Below are positions 16,229 through 25,238 of a stretch of DNA of 64,000 nucleotides, piece by piece. The stretch spans positions 109,728-173,727 of the forward strand of contig JASGKY010000051.1 in NCBI GenBank assembly GCA_049840435.1. Direction: 5' to 3'. The position numbers and the translations under genes were made by a program. Origin of the DNA: JADLHS01 sp049840435 (lineage in GTDB: Bacteria; Verrucomicrobiota; Verrucomicrobiia; Limisphaerales; JADLHS01). Under the pieces are notes generated by a model that ran no database searches, was not told where the DNA came from, and was given only the letters and a program-made list of their open reading frames with translations. How positions within the stretch are numbered: the first letter of the stretch is position 1; each line of letters opens with the position of its first letter.

Positions 16229-18209
16229 GTTGCTGCAACTCCGTCATGCGGCGGAAGGTGGCATGAGTGCGCTTCAATTCCTCCGCCGAGCCGTCGCCGG
16301 TGATGCGGCCATCCTCGAAGATGAGGACGCGGGTCGCCATGCTCAGCGAGCTGAACCGATGCGTAATCATGAAAGTGGTGCGGCCTTGCACGAGTTTCTC
16401 TAAAGCTTGCTGAATCTTCGCTTCACTCTCGGAATCCAACGCGCTGATTGCTTCGTCGAGAATCAAGATCGGGGCGTTCTTCAAGAAAGCCCGGGCGATG
16501 GCGATGCGCTGTCGTTGACCGCCGGACAAGGACGCCCCGCGTTCGCCAACAATCGTGTCATAACCCTGCGGTAGCGTTTCAATGAAATCAGCGACGTACG
16601 CCTTTTGCGCCGCCGCCCGCACTTCATCGTCAGTGGCATTGAGCCGGCCCATGCGGATGTTCTCGGCAATGCTGGCATTAAAAAGCACCGGCATCTGAGG
16701 CACCAGCGCAATGCGATCGCGGAGCGCGGTCTTATCTGCCTGCCGCACGTCTACGCCACCGAGGGTGACACGCCCCGCGGTTGGATCGTAAAAGCGCGGG
16801 ATCATCGCGATGAACGTGGATTTACCCGCACCACTCTTACCGACGAGCGCCACGACTTCGCCCGGTTGGAAGCGCACGTTCACGTCCACCAACGCCACGG
16901 AGGGCTGGCTGCCGGTTTCGCGTGGTTGATAGGTGAAGCCGACGTTTTCAAACACGATTTCCTTTGCGCCGGCTGGCAAGTCCATCGGCTGGGTGGGTTG
17001 TGGCACCGTGTCTTCGGCATCGAGGATTTGTTCCAAGCGTTCGAACGAGGCCACGCCCATTTTCCAGACGGCGTTCAGGACGCTGAGTTTTTTTACTGGT
17101 TCGTAAGCCATGTAGAGCGCGCCGCCCATTCCCAGAAAGACCCCCGGCTCCATGCCGTGCTTGAAGCTGAAGTACAGCGCTATCATGAAACCACAGACGG
17201 AGATAAATTCGATCACCGGATTGACGAAGGCCTGATATTTCACCGTCTTCATCGAAAGGCGGAAGATATTGCGGACATTGTTGACGAACCGTTCGATGAG
17301 GCGGGGTTGGAGATTGTAGGCCTGGATTTCCATCGGCGACTGCAATCCCTCGGTGACGACTGCGGACAGTTCGCCGGTCTGGGAAGCCAGCAACCGGGAT
17401 TTCTTGATGAGCCGCCGGGCGGCCATGCGAATCGGCACGATGCACAGCGGGATGCTCAAGAGGGTGACGAGGAAAAAGCTGGCGCTGCGGTAGCTCAACG
17501 CGAAATAGAGCAGGCTCACCAGCGAGCTGATCAGGACGAAGGGTTGCTTGAATGCATCAGTGCTGAACATGACCACCACGTTTTTCAACTGCTCGGTATC
17601 CGTCATCAAGCGGGCGGACAGATCGCCGGTCTTGTGGCGTTGATAAAACGCGAGCGGGAGTTGTTGCAGGCGCTGGAAGACGCTCGTGCGCAACGCCTCG
17701 AGCATGAGGAAGCCGGCATGGTTGATCCAGTAACGGTTCAAAAACGCCGTCACCCCGCGCACCAGAAAGACCAACGGCATCACCAAGCACGCGACCAGCA
17801 ACAGTTTGTCTTGGTAGTGTGCGCCAAAGTAATGCTTCGCCCATTCCGTGAGTTTTTCCTGTGCGGCTTTGATTTTATCTGGTGCGGCCTGGGTGGTCGG
17901 TGCGGCATTGGTAGTCGCCAAGCCCGAGATTGCTGTTGGCGCATTGCTTGTTTCTATCCCAGTGCTTCCGGCCCTCCCCGTGGATGGGGTGGCGGCGGTG
18001 TTTCCCGGGCTTTTTGCCTGTTCAAAGATGACTGGCGTGACCACACCCAACATCATGGGAAATCCCAAACCACTGACTGCCGCGTAAATCAATCCCGCTA
18101 GGATGCCACCCAAGAAGTGCCACTTCGCCGGCTTGATATAAACCAGCAGCCGGCGCCAGCGGCGGGTGGAAAGGGACTCTGTGGTTGGTTGCGGATTTGG
18201 TGCTGTCAT
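16221..18209 (-). CDS. MsbA-type lipid/glycan ABC exporter (fused membrane and ATPase domains)
   Basis: A 662-residue half-transporter with an N-terminal membrane domain of about six helices and a C-terminal ATPase. Walker A is GKSGAGKST near residue 458, the signature LSGGQRQRIAIARA lies near 563, Walker B is ILILDEAISALD, and the switch His is in MITHRFSS. Such proteins flip lipid A, lipid-linked sugars or drugs across the inner membrane as homodimers. Its place at the head of the glycan block fits export of the glycolipid. Odd feature: an Ala/Thr/Ser-rich insert of about 60 residues after the first helix, in the first periplasmic loop, not usual for MsbA. The family length without it would be about 590. 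Confidence 0.9.
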   Translation of the reverse strand: MTAPNPQPTTESLSTRRWRRLLVYIKPAKWHFLGGILAGLIYAAVSGLGFPMMLGVVTPVIFEQAKSPGNTAATPSTGRAGSTGIETSNAPTAISGLATTNAAPTTQAAPDKIKAAQEKLTEWAKHYFGAHYQDKLLLVACLVMPLVFLVRGVTAFLNRYWINHAGFLMLEALRTSVFQRLQQLPLAFYQRHKTGDLSARLMTDTEQLKNVVVMFSTDAFKQPFVLISSLVSLLYFALSYRSASFFLVTLLSIPLCIVPIRMAARRLIKKSRLLASQTGELSAVVTEGLQSPMEIQAYNLQPRLIERFVNNVRNIFRLSMKTVKYQAFVNPVIEFISVCGFMIALYFSFKHGMEPGVFLGMGGALYMAYEPVKKLSVLNAVWKMGVASFERLEQILDAEDTVPQPTQPMDLPAGAKEIVFENVGFTYQPRETGSQPSVALVDVNVRFQPGEVVALVGKSGAGKSTFIAMIPRFYDPTAGRVTLGGVDVRQADKTALRDRIALVPQMPVLFNASIAENIRMGRLNATDDEVRAAAQKAYVADFIETLPQGYDTIVGERGASLSGGQRQRIAIARAFLKNAPILILDEAISALDSESEAKIQQALEKLVQGRTTFMITHRFSSLSMATRVLIFEDGRITGDGSAEELKRTHATFRRMTELQQLK

Positions 18210-18387
18210 CGCTGCGCGCTGCCATTCAGCGCAGCCAGACGGTAATGAAGCACGGCGCGAGCGGGAAGAATCTTTTTAGCCGCGCGTCATGATTGGGGGC
18301 AATTCCCATGAATATCCGGCGGGGTCGGCCCGTCAGTCCTGCGGTTTTGCGGCTTGCCTGTGGAGGAGGGCCACTTAAAGTTAATCC

Positions 18388-19260
18388 ATGAAAAAAATCG
18401 CGTTAGCCTTTGCGTTGTTGCTCACCGCCTTGCCGGCGTTGCAGGCGCAGGTCACAGCCGAGGTCGTCATGGAGCAGGAATTTTTCCTGAACGGCGAAGA
18501 AATCCCCGTCGAGGTCCGCATCACGAATCGTTCAGGCCAGACCTTGCATCTCGGAGAAGAAGCCGATTGGTTGACCTTCTCCGTTGAATCTCGCGCCGGA
18601 GAAGTCGTCGCCAAGAACGGGGATGTGCCCGTGCAAAAACCCTTTGAACTCGCCTCCGGCAAGACCGCGATCCGCCGGGTGGAAGTGTCCTCCTATTTCC
18701 TGCTCAATCGCGTCGGGCGCTATCAACTCAACGCCCATGTGCGCATCAAGGATTGGGATGCGGCCGTGACCGCCAAGCCCAAAGGTTTTGAGATCATCAA
18801 TGCCGCCAAGATCTGGTCGCAGGATTTCGGCATGCCACAGCCGGCCGGTGTAACGAACCAGGCGCCAGAGGTGCGCCGTTACACGCTGGAACAGGCCAAT
18901 TACTTGCGCGGCAAGCTGCGGATGTATCTGCGCGTGACCGACCCTGGCGAGACACGGGTGTTCAAAGTGCTGCATCTCGGCCCGATGGTGTCCATCAGCG
19001 ACCCGGAGCATCAGGTGGATCGAGGCAATCGCCTGCACATTTTGTATCAATACGGCGCCCGCACTTATCTCTATTCTGTCATCACGCCGGATGGCGAACT
19101 GGTCGTCCGCCAGACCCACGAAATCGCGTCCAACCGGCCCCGCTTGCAACTCGATGAAGCGGGCGGCTTCACCGTGGTGGGCGGCACACGCCGCATCGCC
19201 AGCAGTGATCTGCCGGCCCCAGTCACCTCTGATACCAATGCTTTGCCGGAAGAACCTTGA
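18388..19260 (+). CDS. Secreted protein of unknown function
   Basis: A 290-residue protein with a Sec signal peptide (MKKIALAFALLLTALPALQA). I do not recognise a named family. The first half (VVMEQEFFLNGEEIPVEVRI, RSGQTLHLG) reads like a beta-sandwich domain with alternating hydrophobic strands. The second half has repeated strands such as TRVFKVLHLGPMVSIS and HILYQYGARTYLYSVI, suggesting a further all-beta region. A periplasmic or cell-surface location is likely. The 3' end overlaps the start of the DUF481-like gene by 23 bases, so the two probably form a transcription unit and may work together in the envelope. Confidence 0.7.
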   Translation: MKKIALAFALLLTALPALQAQVTAEVVMEQEFFLNGEEIPVEVRITNRSGQTLHLGEEADWLTFSVESRAGEVVAKNGDVPVQKPFELASGKTAIRRVEVSSYFLLNRVGRYQLNAHVRIKDWDAAVTAKPKGFEIINAAKIWSQDFGMPQPAGVTNQAPEVRRYTLEQANYLRGKLRMYLRVTDPGETRVFKVLHLGPMVSISDPEHQVDRGNRLHILYQYGARTYLYSVITPDGELVVRQTHEIASNRPRLQLDEAGGFTVVGGTRRIASSDLPAPVTSDTNALPEEP

Positions 19261-20251
19261 ATTTATCCTTAGAAGTTGGGGTAGCGTCCTGCTGGGCGGC
19301 GTCCTGCTGCTTTGCCCGGGCCTGAACCGCGCCGCAACCCCCGTTGTCGCTCAGCTCCGCAACGGCGACCGGATCACCGGAGAATTGCTCGCACAGGAAA
19401 CCAATCATGTCATCATCGCCACAGGCTGGGCCGGCACACTAGCGATTCCCTTAAATGCTATCGGCGGCGTCCAAACAACGAGCGGCGAAAAATTAATCCC
19501 TTTGAACGGCGTGGCCGCCAAACCACCCACCCCACCAGCCAAGCCAAGCGGCACCACAACGCCCCCGCGACCCGGCCCGACAAAAAAGATCCAGACTGAC
19601 CTGCAATTCGGCTCGAACCTGAATTTTGGCGCAAAGGATCAAGAGTTATTGTATGGCCGACTGAAGGTAAATTATTCCCAACCCTACGAAAGCAATCCGA
19701 AGGAATTTTTCCGCAGCATCCTTGATATCTCCGCGGACTATGGCGAAACAGAAAGCGTCGAATCCGCCAATCGCCTGCTCGGCAGTTTCAAGACCGACTT
19801 CGACTACGGCACGAACGCTTACGTTTACAATGTCTTCTCCTCTGGCTTCGACCAGATCCGCAAGATCAACCTGCAATATGGCGCGGGCCCGGGCGTAGGA
19901 TATCATGCCCTGCGGTTGTCCCGCTTTGAACTCGATCTGGAATCCGGCCTGGATTACCAGGCGCAGGATCGTAGCGCGGGTGAGGATACGTCCAGCGTCT
20001 ATGGCCGGTTGGGTGACAGCATTACGTGGAAAATTTCTTCGCGCATCTCCTTCACCAAGAAATTGGAATACTTCTTCAATGTCGAGGATGTAGAGAAATT
20101 CCGGCTGCGGCTGGATTCCAACCTCCGTTTCCAACTGATTGACAACCTCTCACTGAACCTGAGTGTCGTGGATTATTTTGATACCGACCCCGCCCCGAAG
20201 GTGGATCAGAATGAATTGCAGATCCGCACCTCCATCGGCCTCAAATTCTGA
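19238..20251 (+). CDS. DUF481-family outer-membrane beta-barrel-like protein
   Basis: About 337 residues. An N-terminal hydrophobic segment (SWGSVLLGGVLLLCPGLNRA) acts as signal peptide. A short domain VVAQLRNGDRITGELLAQET resembles the small beta domain often found before DUF481. After a proline-rich linker the rest is made of alternating strands (ELLYGRLKVNYSQPYESN, KTDFDYGTNAYVYNVFSSGF, NLSLNLSVVDYFDTDP) and ends in a strand with terminal Phe (IRTSIGLKF), the usual barrel-assembly signal. DUF481 proteins are outer-membrane barrels of unknown task, some salt-induced. The start at 19238 overlaps the upstream gene and keeps the signal peptide. Confidence 0.8.
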   Translation: MLCRKNLEFILRSWGSVLLGGVLLLCPGLNRAATPVVAQLRNGDRITGELLAQETNHVIIATGWAGTLAIPLNAIGGVQTTSGEKLIPLNGVAAKPPTPPAKPSGTTTPPRPGPTKKIQTDLQFGSNLNFGAKDQELLYGRLKVNYSQPYESNPKEFFRSILDISADYGETESVESANRLLGSFKTDFDYGTNAYVYNVFSSGFDQIRKINLQYGAGPGVGYHALRLSRFELDLESGLDYQAQDRSAGEDTSSVYGRLGDSITWKISSRISFTKKLEYFFNVEDVEKFRLRLDSNLRFQLIDNLSLNLSVVDYFDTDPAPKVDQNELQIRTSIGLKF

Positions 20252-20265
20252 AGCCCGGCGCAGCG

Positions 20266-21282
20266 CTAGCGCAAATCCTCCAAGGACTGGACCCGCGCCT
20301 GCAAAGACCGCACCACGGGTAACGCCCGCTGCAACACCGCCTGCTCCGTCTGGCCCGGATACGGCTTCATCATCACGCGAACCGCCGCGATGGGCTCACC
20401 ATTGCGATCCCGCAACGGTTGCACCACAGACGTCACCGTCTTTTCCTTGCCGTAAAAAATCTGCCCCTTTGTAAGAGCGCCCTGTTCAGATTTTCCACCC
20501 TCCGTCCCCAAATCCTGCGGCTCCTTGCTGGCAACCACCCGGGGAACGCCCTGTTCGTCTGCGAGGTAAATCTTCAAACCCAGCAACTGGTTATACTCTT
20601 TGAGCGCGTCGTTCACGATCACCTGCGCGAACGGCTCACGTTGGATGTATTCAATCCGCGTCTCGGCAAACCGGCTCAACGAATCCGACTTGGTCCAAAA
20701 TCCGACCTTGCCCTTCGCAAAACTCGTGTCGGTCAACTCTGGAATGATGTCCACCCCGTTGAGCGCAATACGAATTTTGTTCTTATTGCAGGCGACCTTC
20801 AATTCGTACCAGACGCCTTTTTCAATGGGCAACGACGGCCCAATCGGTTGCCCGCGGATACCACCGACGACCTTGTAAAACCGCACATTGCTCCCCAGCG
20901 CACTGGCGCGGACGACGTAGAAACTCTTCTCGTCTTGATATCGGAACACCACGCCGGCCATCTGTTCGGTCACGCCGTCCACAATCTTGAACTTCGTCGT
21001 CAGCGTGAAATCGTCGAACTCCTGCTTGGTATAAATCAGGACAGGAAAGCGTTCGTCCTTCACATCCACGCTGGTCTGGGCGAGAACGATCTGGTTAGTA
21101 ACACCCGGCAAATCGTCATGGACTGCCCGCCAACGGCCTGGTCGACCGCTACCCACCAAGACATTGGTGAAACCAGCAGGAGACTCGTCCCGACCAACAG
21201 CCCCAAAATCCAAGACCACCTCCGCGGCGCTCGCGCGAAAAGCGAGCAGCAACGATAGCACGACGAGACACCTAGAAATCAT
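20266..21282 (-). CDS. Secreted LamG/DUF1080-like beta-sandwich protein
   Basis: About 338 residues with a signal peptide (MISRCLVVLSLLLAFRASAA). The central part (FDDFTLTTKFKIVDGVTEQM, VVFRYQDEKSFYVVRASA, EKGVWYELKVACNKNKIRIA) matches the concanavalin-like sandwich of the DUF1080/3-keto-disaccharide hydrolase and LamG groups, which often bind or cleave sugars. The C-terminal 130 residues (QLLGLKIYLADEQGVPRVVA, TVTSVVQPLRDRNGEPIAAV) look like a sensor-type Cache/PAS-like region of unclear role. The start at 21282 gives the cleanest signal peptide; ATG 21336 is upstream. It follows the sigma-54 activator by 50 bases and may belong to its operon. Confidence 0.7.
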   Translation of the reverse strand: MISRCLVVLSLLLAFRASAAEVVLDFGAVGRDESPAGFTNVLVGSGRPGRWRAVHDDLPGVTNQIVLAQTSVDVKDERFPVLIYTKQEFDDFTLTTKFKIVDGVTEQMAGVVFRYQDEKSFYVVRASALGSNVRFYKVVGGIRGQPIGPSLPIEKGVWYELKVACNKNKIRIALNGVDIIPELTDTSFAKGKVGFWTKSDSLSRFAETRIEYIQREPFAQVIVNDALKEYNQLLGLKIYLADEQGVPRVVASKEPQDLGTEGGKSEQGALTKGQIFYGKEKTVTSVVQPLRDRNGEPIAAVRVMMKPYPGQTEQAVLQRALPVVRSLQARVQSLEDLR

Positions 21283-21332
21283 CCCGAGGAGAGTGACAAA
21301 CCAAAACGAACCGGACAAGGAAATGCGCCCCA

Positions 21333-22766
21333 TCAATCCGCGGCCGCTTCACCCGCTTCTTCCGCTTCACCGTCACCTTTGCCGCCCAGGCCGTACTCGT
21401 TGAGCTTGTTGCGCAATGTGCGGATGCTGATGCCGAGCTTGCGCGCAGCGTGAGTGCGGTTGCCGCCGCATTTGTCGAGCGTGGTCAGGATGTGATTCTT
21501 TTCCAGATCCCCCAGCGACACGACGTCATCGTTTGAGGAGTTGGAATTAGCCGTGGAGCTGGCAGCCGGGGCCGCCGCTGCGGCTGCAGCCAGTGCGCCG
21601 CCGCCAAAGCCAAGATGCGCGGGTTGAAGTTGTTCGCCATCGGCGCAAAGAATCACCGCGCGCTCGATGACGTTCTGCAATTCGCGAACATTACCCGGCC
21701 AGGAATGAGCTTCGAGAGCGGCGCGACACGCAGGTGACATGCCGCTAGGCTTGACGCCATGCTTCCGCGCAAACCGGTGCATGAACTGTTCGGCCAGAAA
21801 GAGCACGTCCTCGCGCCGCTCGCGCAGGGGCGGAACGAACACGGGGACAACATTCAAACGAAAATACAAGTCTTGACGAAATTCCTTCTTCTCGACGCTT
21901 TGTTCGAGGTCGCGGTTGGTCGTGGCGATGACGCGCACATCCACCTTGATGGTGCGGGAACCGCCGACACGTTCGAGTTCGCGCTCCTGCAAGACGCGAA
22001 GCAGCTTGGCCTGCACCTGGGGCGAGATTTCGCTGATTTCGTCTAGGAGGATCGTGCCGCCATGCGCGAGTTCAAAGCGGCCTTCCCGCTTGTTCATCGC
22101 GCCGGTAAACGCGCCCTTTTCGTGCCCGAAGAATTCGCTTTCGATCAGGTTCTCCGGGACTGCGGCACAATTCACCCGGATGAACGGGGTGCCGGCGCGT
22201 GGACTTTCCCGATAGATGGCGCGCGCGACAAGTTCTTTACCGGTACCGCTTTCGCCGTGGATCAAAACCGTGGCCTGCGTGCGTGCGACTTTGCGGATGA
22301 GCTGCCGGACTTGATCCATTGCCGGGCTGCGGCCCAACAGTTCATAGCCGCTCTCATCGCCATCATCCTGGGTCAGGAAACGGTTGACCTTGATGAGCTG
22401 GGTAAATTCATCCGCCTTCTTAAGCGTGACATCAATCTGCTCGCTCGAAAACGGCTTGAGCATGTAGTCAAACGCCCCGTCCTTCATGCAGGTGACGGCG
22501 GATTCCACGGAGCCGAACCCGGTCATCATGATAACGAGCGGTTTGCTCGGGCGGGCCTGGATTTGCTTGAGGAACTCCGTCCCGTCGCCATCCGGCAGGC
22601 GGACGTCACAGAAGATCAGGTCGAAGTTGTCCTTGTTCAGGTATTCAGTCGCGGCAGCGATGGTGCCGACGCCGGCGACGTCATACCGGCGGTTGCGGAG
22701 TTGTTGCTCCAAGCTTTTGCGAACGAGGGCGTCGTCCTCCAAGACAATGATTTTTTCGATCGGCAT
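21333..22766 (-). CDS. Sigma-54-dependent response regulator (NtrC/FlrC-type)
   Basis: 477 residues with three domains. The receiver (about 1-120) has IIVLEDDALVRKSL, the phosphorylated Asp in LIFCDVRLPDGDG and Lys in MLKPFSSEQ. The AAA+ domain (about 145-380) has Walker A GESGTGKE, the sigma-54-contacting EKGAFTGA loop, and GGTILLDEISEI as Walker B. The C-terminal Fis-type helix-turn-helix is GNRTHAARKLGISIRTLRNK, preceded by an Ala-rich linker. It activates sigma-54 promoters by ATP hydrolysis. Its position in a sigma-28-like operon near the flagellar genes suggests FlrC/FlgR, the activator of hook and basal-body genes; no kinase gene is in the window. The start at 22766 gives MPIEKIIVLEDD. 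Confidence 0.93.
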   Translation of the reverse strand: MPIEKIIVLEDDALVRKSLEQQLRNRRYDVAGVGTIAAATEYLNKDNFDLIFCDVRLPDGDGTEFLKQIQARPSKPLVIMMTGFGSVESAVTCMKDGAFDYMLKPFSSEQIDVTLKKADEFTQLIKVNRFLTQDDGDESGYELLGRSPAMDQVRQLIRKVARTQATVLIHGESGTGKELVARAIYRESPRAGTPFIRVNCAAVPENLIESEFFGHEKGAFTGAMNKREGRFELAHGGTILLDEISEISPQVQAKLLRVLQERELERVGGSRTIKVDVRVIATTNRDLEQSVEKKEFRQDLYFRLNVVPVFVPPLRERREDVLFLAEQFMHRFARKHGVKPSGMSPACRAALEAHSWPGNVRELQNVIERAVILCADGEQLQPAHLGFGGGALAAAAAAAPAASSTANSNSSNDDVVSLGDLEKNHILTTLDKCGGNRTHAARKLGISIRTLRNKLNEYGLGGKGDGEAEEAGEAAAD

Positions 22767-22809
22767 TGCGTCAATGCCAGCACCGGCGGGTTGCGTCCGT
22801 GCAACCGGG

Positions 22810-23226
22810 TTACCGTCCCTGACGACGATACAGGTCAGCGACAAAATGCGGTCGCTGCCGTTGAGCCGAAGGCAGTTGGCGCGGGGGCACGAGGCCTTTA
22901 CGCAGCAATGCCTGCTCATTTTCGCGGTCAAGGACAATGATCTTCATGATCAAATCCTGATTCTGGCGCAGCAAGCCCGGCACTTCAGGGAACGGTGCGC
23001 GTTCAGCCGGACTGAGCTTTTGCCAGGTGGCGCGGTGTTGGCGGATTTGATTTAGCGACTGGTTGAGACGGGGAAGCAAGTTTTTTTTGGCCTGATAGGC
23101 CTCAAATGCCAGTCCTTCTTCGGTATGATGGAGGGTGTGGCTTTCCTTTTCGACGAGCGTCAGGATTTCCTGGCACAGGGCGAGATGCCCGCGCAGGTCG
23201 GCTTCCAAGGAGTTGAGAGAATTCAT
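22810..23226 (-). CDS. Small coiled-coil protein, FlgN/FliT-like
   Basis: 138 residues, mostly helical and charged (EADLRGHLALCQEILTLVEK, LLPRLNQSLNQIRQHRATW, LDRENEQALLRKGLVP). The layout of two long helices and the late DRENEQALL block recalls flagellar export chaperones and related proteins such as FlgN, but the match is weak and another gene here (34929-35429) is a better flgN. Its ATG at 23226 overlaps the TPR gene stop as ATGA, so translation is coupled. It lies between the TPR protein and the sigma-54 activator in an operon with a sigma-28-like promoter, which supports a motility role. Confidence 0.6.
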   Translation of the reverse strand: MNSLNSLEADLRGHLALCQEILTLVEKESHTLHHTEEGLAFEAYQAKKNLLPRLNQSLNQIRQHRATWQKLSPAERAPFPEVPGLLRQNQDLIMKIIVLDRENEQALLRKGLVPPRQLPSAQRQRPHFVADLYRRQGR

Positions 23227-24593
23227 TTCGCGCCAAGCGCGACATGGTTGGTCGGTCCGCTGTAAAACGCGGCGTTGACCGCCTCGGTCTTCAATTGCCA
23301 TTGCAACTGCTCTTTGCGCCAGCGGGCCATGTCGAGCACGGCACTCAGACTGGGGGTTCGCGAGTTGGAGTCCAGTTCTTTCTCGCGGTCGAGAATACGC
23401 GTGTAAAACTCGGCCGCTTTCACCGGCTGCATGAGTCGTTCATACACCAACCCCATTTGATACCAGACCGGCAATTGCCACGCGGCCGCCTTGCTCAACT
23501 CCGCAAGGCTTTGATAAATCTCCAGCGCATTGAGGTAATCACCTTCTTTATAGAGCTGATTGGCAATCTCGTTGCCGGTGCGTTGCTGCCAGTAAATCCA
23601 GTTGCCGGGCTGGTTCGTGGCGCTGGACTGCTGCGATTCCAACAGCACGAGCACTTGTTGGGTGGCATCGCGAGCGCGTCCGAGTTTCTTCAATGAATCA
23701 GCCAACAGAAAGCGGACTTCGGCGATCTCGGGCGCCTGGGGATACTTTCCGATGAAAAACTCCGCCTGCGCCACCACTTCCACATGCTTGTTCATGGCGG
23801 ACTGCGAGCGAATCACCTTGTATATGATCTGAGCTTGGTTGAGTTGCGGATTCTCCAGCTTCAACAGACGCCCAAGGAACTCCGCGGCATCACCATATTT
23901 GCCTTGCAGATAGTAGGTATCCGCAATCTCCGTCTGCGCCTGCAACACCAGGCGTTGGTAGTAATCCAACCGATCCAGCTTGAGCCGCAATGACGTGGTC
24001 ATCACGGCGTAAAATTTCGAGAGCGCCAAGTTCGGCGCGCCCATCTGGCGATACAACAGCCCCTGCCGTAGATAAACCTCAGCGGCGCTGGGATCGTCCG
24101 GGTAGCGTTCGAGATACTGTGTATAGATCTGCTGCGCGCGTCCGGGCAGCTGTTTTTCCTGCGCGATCATGGCGAGCTCCAACAACGCCGAGCGATGCAT
24201 CGCCTCGGGTGCATTGGCCTTCATGATGTTGGCAAAGGAGGCTTCGGCGGCATCAAAATTCTTCTCCCGCCGCATCCGGCGCCCCCAATCCAACATCGCG
24301 TCCAAGTCCGCCTGCAAAGAAGAACCCGGCGCAGTGGGCTGTTCTTCAATGATGTTGGTGGATGCGAGCGTATCCGCGGTTTCACGCAGCGCGGGATCGA
24401 TTTCCTTCGGCGAGGGAACGGTTGAAAGCGGATTGGCCGGTTTGGCCTGTGGGCCGGACGCCTTGGCTTCCGCCGGCGCCGCCGGAGCAGAAGCCGGGGC
24501 ATGGGCTTCACTGGCCCACACACTTTGGCAAACCAGACTCAGCCCCAGCAACCCGAGGCCGAGGACAATAAAATGATTGCGGCGCAGGCTCAT
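23223..24593 (-). CDS. Exported TPR-repeat protein
   Basis: 456 residues. A signal peptide (FIVLGLGLLGLSLVCQSVWA) is followed by an Ala/Pro-rich low-complexity stretch to about residue 60. The rest is helical with repeated TPR-like units, for example AEASFANIMKANAPEAMHRS, QQIYTQYLERYPDDPSAAEV and EFYTRILDREKELDS. TPR domains of this kind bind partner proteins in the periplasm or envelope. The start ATG overlaps the stop of the upstream proline-rich protein, and the stop overlaps the next start, so the three genes are tightly coupled. Related TPR proteins occur near flagellar motor or secretion genes; a role as a motor-scaffold protein is only a guess. Confidence 0.75.
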   Translation of the reverse strand: MSLRRNHFIVLGLGLLGLSLVCQSVWASEAHAPASAPAAPAEAKASGPQAKPANPLSTVPSPKEIDPALRETADTLASTNIIEEQPTAPGSSLQADLDAMLDWGRRMRREKNFDAAEASFANIMKANAPEAMHRSALLELAMIAQEKQLPGRAQQIYTQYLERYPDDPSAAEVYLRQGLLYRQMGAPNLALSKFYAVMTTSLRLKLDRLDYYQRLVLQAQTEIADTYYLQGKYGDAAEFLGRLLKLENPQLNQAQIIYKVIRSQSAMNKHVEVVAQAEFFIGKYPQAPEIAEVRFLLADSLKKLGRARDATQQVLVLLESQQSSATNQPGNWIYWQQRTGNEIANQLYKEGDYLNALEIYQSLAELSKAAAWQLPVWYQMGLVYERLMQPVKAAEFYTRILDREKELDSNSRTPSLSAVLDMARWRKEQLQWQLKTEAVNAAFYSGPTNHVALGAK

Positions 24594-25099
24594 GGCTTCG
24601 GTTGCGAGTAGTTCACCGTGCTCGATGCCGGCGATGATGTGGGTGGCAGCGCGGGATTAAAACCCGGCGGCACGGCGATGATGGCCTCTTGCGACGCGCC
24701 TTGCCGATTGGGGGAAAAGAAACGCAGAAACATCTGCGGCGTCACCGCTTGGTGCGTTTCAACCATCGGCCCGATCAACGGCTCGGCCGTATTGGTGACC
24801 GAGCCTGACGGGACGACCAGCACCACCTCGGGTGGATTTTGGACTGGCGCATTCGTAGTTGGCTCTGCCGCCGAATCGGGCACTGGAATATCGGCAACCG
24901 GCTGGACGGCCGGAGCTGGGTTATCGGCCACCGAATCGGGCGTAACCGGTAACACAGGCAACGGTATCGCCGCCGCCGGTTTGGGGCGGGGGGCAAATTC
25001 CAGGCCGATTGGCCCAACGCTAGGTAAATAGCCGGGCGACCCGGCCAGTGCGGCAGCGGTAACGCCCAGAGCGATGAAGATGAATCCTTTCGTGCGCAT
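24590..25099 (-). CDS. Exported proline/alanine-rich protein
   Basis: 169 residues. The N-terminus MRTKGFIFIALGVTAAALAG is a signal peptide or membrane anchor. The remainder is rich in Pro, Ala and Val (for example PLPVLPVTPDSVADNPAP) and ends with a more ordered segment AVTPQMFLRFFSPN. I do not recognise a family. It is the first gene of a coupled operon with the TPR protein, the coiled-coil protein and the sigma-54 activator, about 36 bases downstream of a sigma-28-like promoter. An AAGGAAG sequence upstream could be the ribosome site. A linker or structural role in the periplasm is possible. Confidence 0.6.
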   Translation of the reverse strand: MRTKGFIFIALGVTAAALAGSPGYLPSVGPIGLEFAPRPKPAAAIPLPVLPVTPDSVADNPAPAVQPVADIPVPDSAAEPTTNAPVQNPPEVVLVVPSGSVTNTAEPLIGPMVETHQAVTPQMFLRFFSPNRQGASQEAIIAVPPGFNPALPPTSSPASSTVNYSQPKP

Positions 25100-25141
25100 A
25101 TCATTGCGGACTTCCTTGCCCGCAGCTAACAACTCACGGTG

Positions 25142-25168
25142 GTATCGGCACTCAAACGGGCCGACTTA
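25142..25168 (-). promoter_or_regulatory. Sigma-28 (FliA)-like promoter
   Basis: On the minus strand TAAG (complement of 25165-25168) is separated by 15 bases from GCCGATAC (complement of 25142-25149). The FliA consensus is TAAA, 15 bases, GCCGATAA, so the spacing is exact and 10 of 12 bases agree. It would start transcription about 30-35 bases before the operon 25099-21333. Similar elements precede both chemoreceptor genes at 61305 and 63191. Confidence 0.5.
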
Positions 25169-25198
25169 AGAACAAAACCATCCCGGGCAACTGCAGCC

Positions 25199-25238
25199 CA
25201 TATCTTTATCTTACTCTGAATCATAATCTTAATTTCCA
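25199..25238. repeat. Copy of the GATTATGATT/GAGTAAGA intergenic repeat
   Basis: Read on the minus strand this AT-rich stretch contains AAATTAAGATTATGATTCAG followed by AGTAAGATAAAGATA. It shares the GATTATGATT and TAAGAT words with the element at 2395-2450, and GAGTAAGA with the short stretch near 55949-55972. It lies upstream of the sigma-28-like promoter. Function unknown. Confidence 0.4.

Noticed and set aside
16605..18101. A 498-codon open frame on the plus strand opposite the ABC exporter
   Set aside because: The minus strand encodes a complete exporter with all motifs. The opposite frame is rich in His, Arg, Gln and Asp as expected from reading a GC-rich gene backwards and shows no domain.
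20266..21282. A functional 3-keto-glycoside hydrolase
   Set aside because: The sandwich fold resembles DUF1080, but no catalytic set can be pointed to, and the C-terminal third is different, so only a fold-level call is made.
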